Positions 1 to 9,746 of a DNA stretch of 64,000 bases are shown one piece after another. How positions within the stretch are numbered: position 1 is the stretch's first letter; each line of letters begins with the position of its first letter. The notes beneath the pieces were generated by a model. The model did no database searches and had not been told where the DNA came from. It worked only from the letters and a program-made list of their open reading frames with translations. Made by a program: the position numbers and the translations under genes. This stretch comes from Taudactylus pleione (lineage: Eukaryota > Chordata > Amphibia > Anura > Myobatrachidae), in NCBI GenBank assembly GCA_031769625.1, contig JAUIMM010000202.1, forward strand, positions 7,178,001 to 7,242,000. The letters are read 5' to 3'.

Positions 1-694
1 CGGAATGATCCTTCTTCTGACAGGTAAGTGCTACTAATGGAAGTCATCAAGCAGACACTTCCTGCTAAAATACTGTGTATGCTTTGATCATCCAGAACTT
101 TCATCCTACTGATCCTGGAGCTCCATGGGGTCCCACGTAGTGAACACTGTCATTCCACAGCAAAAGACTCCTAAGTTCCATCTTGACTGTAGACAACATC
201 AGCAGTGGAGAAGAAGGCCAGCCATTTACCTCTTGGCATCAGGGTGGAGACCAAACAGTGGTCAAAGAAAGATTCCTTCTAAATTGGTGTACTCTACCGC
301 TGTATTATGACGCTTTATTACATTGTTTGGCATCATATTTAACTTCATGTTTAACAATGTTATATATGTTATACACTTTTTACCTGAATGACATAGTATA
401 ATGTGCTTATATTACCATCATGCATTGTCTATATTATTTGTACATTGCCGCAGTATTATGTTTTAAGATTAAATTGTAATGTAATAGTTATATGTTGTTG
501 ACTTAAGCACATTTGCCTCTGTATATAGCATTGTTATGTATTATGTTAATACAATGTTATCTTTTGCAAAAATAGAGTTCAATAAATTAATGTATTGTGT
601 TTATACATTGTTGTGTTGGAGAAAAGGGTCTTGATTCCCTGATTGGCTCAAAAATAGCTTAAATTTAAAATGGTGTTTCATAACTATCCAAGCC
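1..694 (+). repeat. U0, type l (779-bp form), 5' truncated by the window
   Basis: It starts inside exon A, whose last base is 23. The intron is shortened to 24-160 but still ends in an AG (CCACAG). Exon B has lost about 79 bp between two TTTA copies, so its frame ends in a different tail at 401. AATAAA is kept. Confidence 0.9.
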
Positions 695-1581
695 TTAATC
701 TTTACAGTTTGAGGCTTTCCAAAAAGGAGAAACAGTGCAAACGCACCTGCTAAGGATCCAGTGATGGCGGCAAACCTCACGGAATGATCCTTCTTCTGAC
801 AGGTAAGTGCTACTAATGGAAGTCATCAAGCAGACACTTCCTGCCAAAATACTGTGTATGCTTTGATCAACCAGAACTTTCATCCTACTGATCCTGGAGC
901 TCCATGGGGTCCCACGTAGTGAACACTGTCATTCCTCTGCAAATGACATATGTTTCTATCTTCTCAGCAAAAGACTCCTAAGTTCCATCTTGACTGTAGA
1001 CAACATCAGCAGTGGAGAAGGCCAGCCATTTACCTCTTGGCATCAGGGTGGAGACCAAACAGTGGTCAAAGAACGATTCCTTCTAAATTGGTGTACTCTA
1101 CTGCTGTATTACGACACTTTATTATGTTGTTTGGCATCATATTTACCTAATGTTATCTGCCGTAGCATTTTGTCCCTATATAAAATGTTGATGTATCACT
1201 GTTATGAATTGTTATCTGCTGCATTTTAACTTTATGTTTAACATTGTTATATATGTTATACACTTTTTACCTGTATGACATAGTATAATGTGCTTATATT
1301 ACCATCATGCATTGTCTATATTATTTGTACATTGCCGCAGTATTATGTTTTAAGATTAAATTGTAATATAATAGTTATATGTTGTTCACTTAAGCATATT
1401 TGCCTCTGTATAAAGCATTGTTATGTATTATGTTAATACAATGTTATAGTTTGGAAAAAAAATGTTCAATAAATTAATGTATTGTGTTTACACATTGTTG
1501 TGTTGGAGAAAAGGGTCTTTATTCCCTGATTGGCTCAAAAATAGTTTAAATTTAAAATGGTGTTTCATAACTAGCTAAGCC
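695..1581 (+). repeat. U1, type a
   Basis: Exon A (708-802) has TGA where others have CGA. Donor and both acceptors are intact. Exon B lacks one codon and is open to 1229. AATAAA is at 1468-1473. Confidence 0.9.
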
Positions 1582-2470
1582 TTAATCTTTACAGTTTGAG
1601 GCTTTCCAAAAAGGATAAACAGTGCAAACTCACCTGCTAAAGATCCAGCGATGGCGGCAAACCTCACAGAATGATCCTTCTTCTAACAGGTAAGTGCTAC
1701 TAATGGACGTCATCAAGCAGACACTTCCTGCCAAAATACTGTGTATGCTTTGATCATCCAGAACTTTCATCCTACTGATCCTGGAGCTCCATGGGGTCCC
1801 ACATAGTGAACACTGTCATTCCTCTGCAAATGACTCAGGTCTCTATCTTCTCAAAAAAAGACTCCTAAGTTCCATCTTGACTGTAGACAAGATCAGCAGT
1901 GGAAAAGAAGGCCAGCCATTTACCTCTTGGCATCAGGGTGGAGACCAAACAGTGGTCAAAGAAAGATTCCTTCTAAATTGGTGTACTCTACCGCTGTATT
2001 ATGACACATTATTACATTGTTTGGCATCATATTTACCTAATGTTATCTGCCGTAGCATTTTGTCCCTATATAAAATGTTGATGTATCACTGTTATGAATT
2101 GTTATCTGCTGCATTTTAACTTTATGTTTAACATTGTTATATATGTTATACACTTTTTACCTGTATGACATAGTATAATGTGCTTATATTACCATCATGC
2201 ATTATCTATATTATTTGTACATTGCCGCAGTATTATGTTTTAAGATTAAATTGTAATGTAATAGTTATATGTTGTTGACTTAAGCATATTTGCCTCTGTA
2301 TAAAGCATTGTTATGTATTATGTTAATACAATGTTATCGTTTGCAAAAAAGTGTTCAATAAATTAATGTATTGTGTTTATACATTGTTGTGTTGGAGAAA
2401 AGGGTCTTGAATCCCTGATTGGCTCAAAAATGGCTTAAATTTAAAATGGTGTTTCATAACTAGCTAAGCC
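1582..2470 (+). repeat. U2, type b
   Basis: Exon A carries TAA (GGATAAAC). The exon B acceptor AG is lost. Exon B is open, ending at 2119. Confidence 0.9.
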
Positions 2471-3356
2471 TTAATCTTTACAGTTTGAGGCATTCCAAAA
2501 AGGAGAAGCAGTGCAAAAGCACCTACTAAAGATCCAGCGATGGCGGCAAACCTCACGGAATGATCCTTCGTCTGACAGGTAAGTGCTACTAATGGAAGTC
2601 ATCAAGCAGACACTTCCTGCCAAAATACTGTGTATGCTTTGATCAACCAGAACTTTCATCCTACTGATCCTGGAGCTCCATGGGGTCCCACATAGTGAAC
2701 ACTGTCATTCCTCTGCAAATGACATATGTTTCTATCTTCTCAGCAAAAGACTCCTAAGTTCCATCTTGACTGTAGACAACATCAGCAGTGGAGAAGACCA
2801 GCCATTTACCTCTTGGCATCAGGGTGGAGCCAAACAGTGGTCAAAGAAAGATTCCTTCTAAATTGGTGTACTCTACTGCTGTATTACGACACTTTATTAT
2901 GTTGTTTGGCATCATATTTACCTAATGTTATCTGCCGTAGCATTTTGTCCCTATATAAAATGTTGATGTATCACTGTTATGAATTGTTATCTGCTGCATT
3001 TTAACTTTATGTTTAACATTGTTATATATGTTATACACTTTTTACCTGTATGACATAGTATAATGTGCTTATATTACCATCATGCATTGTCTATATTATT
3101 TGTACATTGCCGCAGTATTATGTTTTAAGATTAAATTGTAATATAATAGTTATATGTTGTTCACTTAAGCATATTTGCCTCTGTATAAAGCATTGTTATG
3201 TATTATGTTAATACAATGTTATCGTTTGGAAAAAAAATGTTCAATAAATTAATGTATTGTGTTTACACATTGTTGTGTTGGAGAAAAGGGTCTTGATTCC
3301 CTGATTGGCTCAAAAATAGTTTAAAATTAAAATGGTGTTTCATAACTAGCTAAGCC
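2471..3356 (+). repeat. U3, type c: exon B frameshifted
   Basis: Exon A is open and the splice signals are intact. A one-base loss (GGAGCC for GGAGACC) shifts exon B to an early stop. The same shift joins two other frames into an apparent 92-codon frame at 2726-3004, which is not a gene. Confidence 0.9.
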
Positions 3357-4245
3357 ATAATCTTTACAGTTTGAGGCTTTCCAAAAAGGATAAACAGTGC
3401 AAACTCACCTGCTAAAGATCCAGCGATGGCGGCAAACCTCACAGAATGATCCTTCTTCTAACAGGTAAGTGCTACTAATGGACGTCATCAAGCAGACACT
3501 TCCTGCCAAAATACTGTGTATGCTTTGATCATCCAGAACTTTCATCCTACTGATCCTGGAGCTCCATGGGGTCCCACATAGTGAACACTGTCATTCCTCT
3601 GCAAATGACTCAGGTCTCTATCTTCTCAAAAAAAGACTCCTAAGTTCCATCTTGACTGTAGACAAGATCAGCAGTGGAAAAGAAGGCCAGCCATTTACCT
3701 CTTGGCATCAGGGTGGAGACCAAACAGTGGTCAAAGAAAGATTCCTTCTAAATTGGTGTACTCTACCGCTCTATTATGACACATTATTACATTGTTTGGC
3801 ATCATATTTACCTAATGTTATCTGCCGTAGCATTTTGTCCCTATATAAAATGTTGATGTATCACTGTTATGAATTGTTATCTGCTGCATTTTAACTTTAT
3901 GTTTAACATTGTTATATATGTTATACACTTTTTACCTGTATGACAAAGTATAATGTGCTTATATTACCATCATGCATTATCTATATTATTTGTACATTGC
4001 CGCAGTATTATGTTTTAAGATTAAATTGTAATGTAATAGTTATATGTTGTTGACTTAAGCATATTTGCCTCTGTATAAAGCATTGTTATGTATTATGTTA
4101 ATACAATGTTATCGTTTGCAAAAAAGTGTTCAATAAATTAATGTATTGTGTTTATACATTGTTGTGTTGGAGAAAAGGGTCTTGAATCCCTGATTGGCTC
4201 AAAAATGGCTTAAATTTAAAATGGTGTTTCATAACTAGCTAAGCC
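3357..4245 (+). repeat. U4, type d
   Basis: Its first base differs (CCATAATC). Exon A has TAA (GGATAAAC), the exon B acceptor is lost, and exon B is open to 3894. Confidence 0.9.
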
Positions 4246-5132
4246 TTAATCTTTACAGTTTGAGGCTTTCCAAAAAGGAGAAGCAGTGCAAATGCACCTA
4301 CTAAAGATCCAGCGATGGCGGCAAACCTCACGGAATGATCCTTCTTCTGACAGGTAAGTGCTACTAATGGAAGTCATCAAGCAGACACTTCCTGCCAAAA
4401 TACTGTGTATGCTTTGATCATCCAGAACTTTCATCCTACTGATCCTGGAGCTCCATGGGGTCCCACGTAGTGAACACTGTCATTCCTCTGCAAATGACAT
4501 ATGTTTCTATCTTCTCAGCAAAAGACTCCTAAGTTCCATCTGGACTGTAGACAACATCAGCAGAGGAGAAGAAGGCCAGCCATTTACCTCTTGGCATCAG
4601 GGTGAAGACCAAACAGTGGTCAAAGAAAGATTCCTTCTAAATTGGTGTACTCTACCGCTGTATTACGACACTTTATTATATTGTTTGGCATCATATTTAA
4701 ATAATGTTATCTGCCGTAGCATTTTGTCCCTATATAAAATCTTGATGTATCACTGTTATGAATTGTTATCTGCTGCATTTTAACTTCATGTTTAACATTG
4801 TTATATATGTTATACACTTTTTACCTGTATGACATAGTATAATGTGCTTATATTACCATCATGCATTGTCTATATTATTTGTACATTGCCGCAGTATTGT
4901 TTTAAGATTAAATTGTAATATAATAGTTATATGTTGTTGACTTAAGCATATTTGCCTCTGTATAAAGCATTGTTATGTATTATGTTAATACAATGTTATC
5001 GTTTGCAAAAAAGAGTTCAATAAATTAATGTATTGTGTTTATACATTGTTGTGTTGGAGAAATGGGTCTTGATTCCCTGATTGGCTCAAAAATTGTTTAA
5101 ATTTAAAATGGTGTTTCATAACTAGCTAAGCC
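4246..5132 (+). repeat. U5, type e: in-frame ATG
   Basis: It contains the ATG-bearing cassette at 4259-4783. The 3'UTR has a short GCAGTATTG deletion variant shared with types r and v. Confidence 0.9.
4259..4783 (+). pseudogene. Type-e cassette with in-frame ATG in exon A (108-residue spliced frame)
   Basis: A CG-to-TG change in exon A turns ACG into ATG at 4292-4294, in frame with the exon A/exon B joined frame. Exon A is 4259-4353, the intron 4354-4518 and the exon B coding part 4519-4783. Donor and both acceptors are intact and there is no internal stop, so splicing would give 108 residues with its own start. Exon B has Leu-to-Trp and Ser-to-Arg changes relative to other types. No function can be assigned. 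Confidence 0.3.
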
Positions 5133-6022
5133 TTAATCTTTACTGTTTGAGGCTTTCCAAAAAGGAGAAACAGTGCAAACGCACCTGCTAAGGATCCAGT
5201 GATGGCGGCAAACCTCACGGAATGATCCTTCTTCTGACAGGTAAGTGCTACTAATGGAAGTCATCAAGCAGACACTTCCTGCCAAAATACTGTGTATGCT
5301 TTGATCATCCAGAACTTTCATCCTACTGAACCAGGAGCTCCATGGGGTCCCACGTAGTGAACAGTGTCATTCCTCTGCAAATGACTCATGTCTCTATCTT
5401 CTCAGAAAAAGACTCCTAAGTTGCATCTTCACAGTAGACAACATCAGCAGTGGAGAAGAAGGCCAGCCATTTACCTATTGGCATCAGGGTGGAGACCAAA
5501 CAGTGGTCAAAGAAAGATTCCTTCTAAATTGGTGTACTCTACTGCTGTATTACGACACTTTATTATATTGTTTGGCATCTTATTTACCTAATGTTATCTG
5601 CTGTAGCATTTTGGCCCTATATAAAATGTTGATGTATCACTCTTATGAATTGTTATCTGCTGCATTTTAACTTTATGTTTAGCATTATTAGAAATGTTAT
5701 ACACTTTTTACCTGTATGACATAGTATAATGTGCTTATATTACCATCATGCATTGTCTATATTATTTGTACATTGCCGCAGTATTATGTTTTAAGATTAA
5801 ATTGTAATGTAATAGTTATATGTTGTTGACTTAAGCACATTTGCCTCTGTATATAGCATTGTTATGTATTATGTTAATACAATGTTATCTTTTGCAAAAA
5901 TAGAGTTCAATAAATTAATGTATTGTGTTTATACATTGTTGTGTTGGAGAAAAGGGTCTTGATTCCCTGATTGGCTCAAAAATAGCTTAAATTTAAAATG
6001 GTGTTTCATAACTAGCTAAGCC
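5133..6022 (+). repeat. U6, type f: exon A acceptor lost
   Basis: TTTACTG replaces TTTACAG, and exon A also has TGA. The exon B acceptor is intact (CAG|AAAAAG) and exon B is open. Confidence 0.9.
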
Positions 6023-6913
6023 TTAATCTTTACAGTTTGAGGCTTTCCAAAAAGGAGAAACAGTGCAAACACACCTGCTAAAGATCCAGCGATGGCGGTA
6101 AACCTCACGGAATGATCCTTCCTGTGACAGGTAAGTGCTACTAATGGAAGTCATCAAGCAGACACTTCCTGCCAAAATACTGTGTATGATTTGATCATCC
6201 AGAACTTTCATCCTACTGATCCTGGAGCTCCATGGGGTCCCACATAGTGAACACTGTCATTCCTCTGCAAATGACTCAGGTCTCTATCTTCTCAAAAAAA
6301 AGACTCCTAAGTTCCATCTTGACTGTAGACAAGATCAGCAGTGGAGAAGAAGGCCAGCCATTTACCTCTTGGCATCAGGGTGGAGACCAAACAGTGGTCA
6401 AAGAAAGATTCCTTCTAAATTGGTGTACTCTACCGCTGTATTATGACACATTATTACATTGTTTGGCATCATATTTACCTAATGTTATCTGCCGTAGCAT
6501 TTTGTCCCTATATAAAATGTTGATGTATCACTGTTATGAATTGTTATCTGCTGCATTTTAACTTTATGTTTAACATTGTTATATATGTTATACACTTTTT
6601 ACCTGTATGACATAGTATAATGTGCTTATATTACCATCATGCATTGTCTATATTATTTGTACATTGCCGCAGTATTATGTTTTAAGATTAAATTGTAATG
6701 TAATAGTTATATGTTGTTGATTTAAGTACATTTGCCTCTGTATATAGCATTGTTATGTATTATGTTAATACAATGTTATCTTTTGCAAAAAGAGAGTTCA
6801 ATAAATTAATGTATTGTGTTTATACATTGTTGTGTTGGAGAAAAGGGTCTTGAATCCCTGATTGGCTCAAAAATGGCTTAAATTTAAAATGGTGTTTCAT
6901 AACTAGCTAAGCC
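6023..6913 (+). repeat. U7, type g
   Basis: Exon A has TAA (CGGTAAAC) and the exon B acceptor is lost. An extra A in the A-run puts an ATG in the intron region (6232) in frame with exon B, giving an unspliced 109-codon frame to 6561. Confidence 0.9.
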
Positions 6914-7439
6914 TTAATCTTTACAGTTTGAGGCTTTCCAAAAAGGAGAAGCAGTGCAAACGCACCTACTAAAGATCCAGCGATGGCGGCAAACCTCACG
7001 GAATGATCCTTCTTCTGACAGGTAAGTGCTACTAATGGAAGTCATCAAGCAGACACTTCCTGCCAAAATACTGTGTATGCTTTGATCATCCAGAACTTTC
7101 ATCCTACTGATCCTGGAGCTCCATGGGGTCCCACGTAGTGAACAGTGTCATTCCTCTGCAAATGACTCATGTCTCTATCTTCTCAGCAAAAGACTCTTAT
7201 GTTCCATCTTGACTGTAGACAACATCAGCAGTGGAGAAGAAGGCCAGCCATTAACCTCTTGGCATCAGGGTGGAGACCAAACAGTGGCCAAAGAAAGATT
7301 CCTTCTAAATTGGTGTACTCTACCGCTGTATTACGATACTTTATTACATTGTTTGGCATCATATTTACCTAATGTTATCTACCGTAGCATTTTGTCCCTA
7401 TATAAAATTTTAAAATGGTGTTTCATAACTAGCTAAGCC
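6914..7439 (+). repeat. U8, type h: 526-bp short unit
   Basis: Exon A is open with good splice signals. A deletion of about 363 bp after TATATAAAAT removes the end of exon B, the 3'UTR, AATAAA and the CCAAT-like motif. The frame runs on to 7436. Confidence 0.9.
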
Positions 7440-7444
7440 TTAAT

Positions 7445-7452
7445 CTTTACAG
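7445..7452 (+). promoter_or_regulatory. Putative 3' splice acceptor of exon A
   Basis: TCTTTACAG ends at 7452, preceded by CTAAGCCTTAAT, which could hold a branch point. The same acceptor is present in nearly all units. It is destroyed (TTTACTG) in the type-f units U6, U18, U23 and U49, which also carry a stop in exon A. Confidence 0.4.
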
Positions 7453-7544
7453 TTTGAGGCTTTCCAAAAAGGAGAAACAGTGCAAACGCACCTGCTAAAG
7501 ATCCAGCGATGGCGGCAAACCTCACGGAATGATCGTTCTTCTGA

Positions 7545-7553
7545 CAGGTAAGT
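7545..7553 (+). promoter_or_regulatory. Perfect 5' splice donor CAG|GTAAGT
   Basis: CAGGTAAGT matches the full nine-base metazoan donor consensus, complementary to the 5' end of U1 snRNA. I found it unchanged in every unit of the window, including units where other gene-like signals are broken. Confidence 0.6.
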
Positions 7554-7712
7554 GCTACTAATGGAAGTCATCAAGCAGACACTTGCTGCCAAAATACTGT
7601 GTATGCTTTGATCATCCAGAACTTTCATCCTACTGATCCTGGAGCTCCATGGGGTCCCACGTAGTGAACAGTGTCATTCCTCTGCAAATGACTCATGTCT
7701 CTATCTTCTCAG
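7548..7712 (+). other. Putative 165-bp intron
   Basis: It runs from GTAAGT to TCTATCTTCTCAG. The length is a multiple of three, but exon A's frame meets TAA at the second codon of a retained intron, so retention would truncate the product. A possible branch point (TGAC in AAATGACTCA) lies about 20 nt before the acceptor. The same length is kept in most full units, while the 779-bp units have 137 bp because of a small deletion that still leaves an AG at the exon B start. Confidence 0.4.
7700..7712 (+). promoter_or_regulatory. Putative exon B acceptor TCTATCTTCTCAG
   Basis: A pyrimidine tract ends in CAG|CAAAAG. About 24 units carry a second allele in which the AG is lost (TTCTCAAAAAAA followed by GACT or TACT, or CTCAACAAAAG). 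The next downstream AG in those alleles lies 6 or 15 nt further on, so the reading frame would still be kept if it were used. Confidence 0.4.
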
Positions 7713-7924
7713 CAAAAGACTCCTAAGTTGCATCTTGACTGTAGACAACATCAGCAGTGGAGAAGAAGGCCAGCCATTTACCTCTTGGCATCAGGGTGGA
7801 GACCAAACAGTGGTCAAAGAAAGATTCCTTCTAAATTGGTGTACTCTACCGCTGTATTACGACACTTTATTATATTGTTTGGCATCATATTTACCTAATG
7901 TTATCTGCCGTAGCATTTTGTCCC

Positions 7925-7933
7925 TATATAAAA
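7925..7933 (+). promoter_or_regulatory. TATA-like TATATAAAA inside exon B
   Basis: The string CCCTATATAAAATG matches a TATA box but lies within the open frame (Ser-Leu-Tyr-Lys-Met). No initiator or downstream gene start is evident, so a promoter role is only a possibility. Confidence 0.12.
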
Positions 7934-8215
7934 TGTTGATGTATCACTGTTATGAATCGTTATCTGCTGCATTTTAACTTTATGTTTAGCATTATTATAT
8001 ATGTTATACACTTTTTACCTGTATGACATAGTATAATGTGCTTAAATTACCATCATGCATTATCTATATTATTTGTACATTGCCGCAGTATTATGTTTTA
8101 AGATGAAATTGTAATGTAATAGTTATATGTTGTTGACTTAAGCACATTTGTCTCTGTATATAGCATTGTTATGTATTATGTTAATACAATGTTATCTTTT
8201 GTAAAAAGAGAGATC

Positions 8216-8254
8216 AATAAATTAATGTATTGTGTTTATACATTGTTGTGTTGG
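8216..8254 (+). terminator. Poly(A) signal AATAAA with GT-rich downstream element
   Basis: AATAAA at 8216-8221 is followed by TGTATTGTGTTT and then TTGTTGTGTTGG, the usual arrangement of cleavage signal and GU-rich element. The hexamer is present in every full-length and 779-bp unit I read and absent from the eleven ~527-bp units, whose deletion removes it. Several units have AATAAATAAA, giving two overlapping hexamers. Confidence 0.55.
8224..8244 (+). other. Inverted repeat (7-bp stem, 7-nt loop) just after AATAAA
   Basis: AATGTAT and ATACATT are perfect reverse complements around TGTGTTT. It sits where cleavage would occur. The stem is broken in a few types (ACACATT in U1 and U3; AATGAAT in U32, U39 and U52). 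It may be no more than a feature of AT-rich sequence. Confidence 0.4.
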
Positions 8255-8275
8255 AGAAAAGGGTCTTGATTCCCT

Positions 8276-8284
8276 GATTGGCTC
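8276..8284 (-). promoter_or_regulatory. Inverted CCAAT box (GATTGGCTC)
   Basis: On the minus strand this reads GAGCCAATC, matching the NF-Y CCAAT consensus. It lies about 60 bp upstream of the next unit's exon A. A G-to-A change to GATTAGCTC abolishes it in several units (for example U34, U54, U57, U59, U61). The match is short and its function is unproven. Confidence 0.2.
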
Positions 8285-8293
8285 AAAAATGGC

Positions 8294-8303
8294 TTAAATT
8301 TAA
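8294..8303. other. Palindrome TTAAATTTAA between units
   Basis: A perfect 10-bp AT palindrome lies between the CCAAT-like motif and the exon A acceptor. It could serve as a weak TATA-like element. The right edge of the 363-bp deletion in short units falls here. Confidence 0.3.
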
Positions 8304-8329
8304 AATGGTTTTTCATAACTAGCTAAGCC

Positions 8330-8856
8330 TTAATCTTTACAGTTTGAGGCTTTCCAAAAAGGAGAAACAGTGCAAACGCACCTACTAAAGATCCAGCGAT
8401 GGAGGCAAACCTCACGGAATGATCCTTCTTCTGACAGGTAAGTGCTACTAATGGAAGTCATCAAGCAGACACTTCCTGACAAAATACTGTGTATGCTTTG
8501 ATCATCCAGAACTTTCATCCTACTGATCCTGGAGCTCCATCGGGTTCCACGTAGTGAACAGTGTCATTCCTCTGCAAATGACTCATGTCTCTATTTTCTC
8601 AGCAAAAGACTCTTATGTTCCATCTTGACTGTAGACAACATCAGCAGTGGAGAAGAAGGCCAGCCATTAACCTCTTGGCATCAGGTTGGAGACCAAACAG
8701 TGGTCAAAGAAAGATTCCTTCTAAATTGGTGTACTCTACCGCTGTATTATGATACTTTATTACATTGTTTGGCATCATATTTACCTAATGTTATCTACCG
8801 TAGCATTTTGTCGCTATATAAAATTTTTAAAATGGTGTTTCATAACTAGCTAAGCC
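8330..8856 (+). repeat. U10, type j: 527-bp short unit
   Basis: It has the same deletion as U8 but one more T at the junction. Exon A is open (TGGAGGCAA) and exon B ends at 8849 with a new tail. CATCGGGTTCC in the intron marks this type. Confidence 0.9.
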
Positions 8857-9746
8857 TTAATCTTTACAGTTTGAGGCTTTCCAAAAAGGAGAAACAGTGC
8901 AAACGCACCTGCTAAAGATCCAGCGATGGCGGCAAACCTCACGGAATGATCGTTCTTCTGACAGGTAAGTGCTACTAATGGAAGTCATCAAGCAGACACT
9001 TCCTGCCAAAATACTGTGTATGCTTTGATCATCCAGAACTTTCATCCTACTGATCCTGGAGCTCCATGGGGTCACAGATAGTGAACACTGTCATTCCTCT
9101 GCAAATGACTCAGGTCTCTATCTTCTCAACAAAAGACTCCTAAGTTCCATCTTGACTGTAGACAACATCAGCAGTGGAGAAGAAGGCCAGCCATTTACCT
9201 CTTGGCATCAGGATGGAGACCAAACAGTGGTCAAAGAAAGATTCCTTCTAAATTGGTGTACTCTACTGCTGTATTACGACACTTTATTATATTGTTTGGC
9301 ATCATATTTACCTAATGTTATCTGCCGTAGCATTTTGGCCCTATATAAAATGTTGATGTATCACTGTTATGAATTGTTATCTGCTGCATTTTAACTTTAT
9401 GTTTAGCATTATTATATATGTTATACACTTTTTACCTGTATGACATAGTATAATGTGCTTATATTACCATCATGCATTGTCTATATTATTTGTACATTGC
9501 CGCAGTATTATATTTTAAGATTAAATTGTAATGTAATAGTTATATGTTGTTGATTTAAGCACATTTGCCTCTGTATATAGCATTGTTATGTATTATGTTA
9601 ATACAATGTTATCTTTTGCAAAAAGACAGTTCAATAAATTAATGTATTGTGTTTATACATTGTTGTGTTGGCGAAAAGGGTCTTGATTCCCTGATTGGCT
9701 CAAAAATGGCTTAAATTTAAAATGGTGTTTCATAACTAGTTAAGCC
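8857..9746 (+). repeat. U11, type k
   Basis: Exon A is open with the GATCG marker. The exon B acceptor is lost (CTCAACAAAAG). Exon B is open to 9394. TTGGCGAAAAGG near its end marks the block boundary also seen at 35,475. Confidence 0.9.

Larger units (their letters stand above)
7453..7977 (+). pseudogene. Gene-end cassette: exon A + intron + exon B, 119-residue joined frame, no start codon
   Basis: Exon A (95 nt) reads in frame from TTT GAG GCT just after TTTACAG to GAC AG at the donor, giving 31 codons plus two bases. Exon B supplies the third base of the split serine codon and stays open for 87 more codons to TAA at 7975-7977. The exon A part is basic and polar (HLLKIQRWRQTSRND). The start of exon B is acidic and polar (TVDNISSGEEGQPFTSW), and the last 40 or so residues are Leu/Tyr/Cys-rich and look like translated AT-rich DNA. 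The frame has no ATG in this unit and is preceded by an in-frame TAA upstream of exon A, so translation would need an upstream exon. The simplest reading is the last two exons of a gene captured and amplified as a satellite. No domain is recognised, and the exon structure is inferred from signals and frame only. Confidence 0.45.
7440..8329 (+). repeat. U9, type i: reference full-length unit, all gene-like signals intact
   Basis: This 890-bp unit is used to describe the anatomy of the repeat. Exon A is 7453-7547, the intron 7548-7712, the exon B coding part 7713-7977, the 3'UTR-like stretch 7978-8215, and AATAAA 8216-8221. Hairpin, GT-rich element, ATTGG motif and an AT palindrome follow before the next unit. 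Both acceptors, the donor and both exon frames are intact. It carries GATCG instead of GATCC in exon A and CTTGCTGCC in the intron, two markers that trace descendants and hybrids of this type elsewhere in the array. Confidence 0.9.

Noticed and set aside
695..883. Minus-strand 62-codon open frame repeated in most units
   Set aside because: It lies antisense to exon A and the splice donor, and its ATG has no supporting promoter or domain. In units with AACTCACC (for example U2, U35, U58) it is interrupted by TGA. Its repetition reflects repeat homogenisation.
2726..3004. 92-codon frame in U3 and its copies
   Set aside because: It is created by a one-base deletion joining two frames, and occurs only in type-c units.
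7490..7535. ATGGCGGCAAAC with strong Kozak context as a gene start
   Set aside because: It reads only seven codons to a TGA, and the frame is not the one continuing into exon B.
7554..7562. TACTAAT as a branch point
   Set aside because: It sits only a few bases after the donor, far too close to the 5' end of the intron to act as its branch site.
7695..7898. 67-codon plus-strand frame in exon B (other frame)
   Set aside because: It overlaps the frame that continues exon A, starts upstream of the predicted acceptor, and does not connect to exon A's frame. It is a shadow frame.
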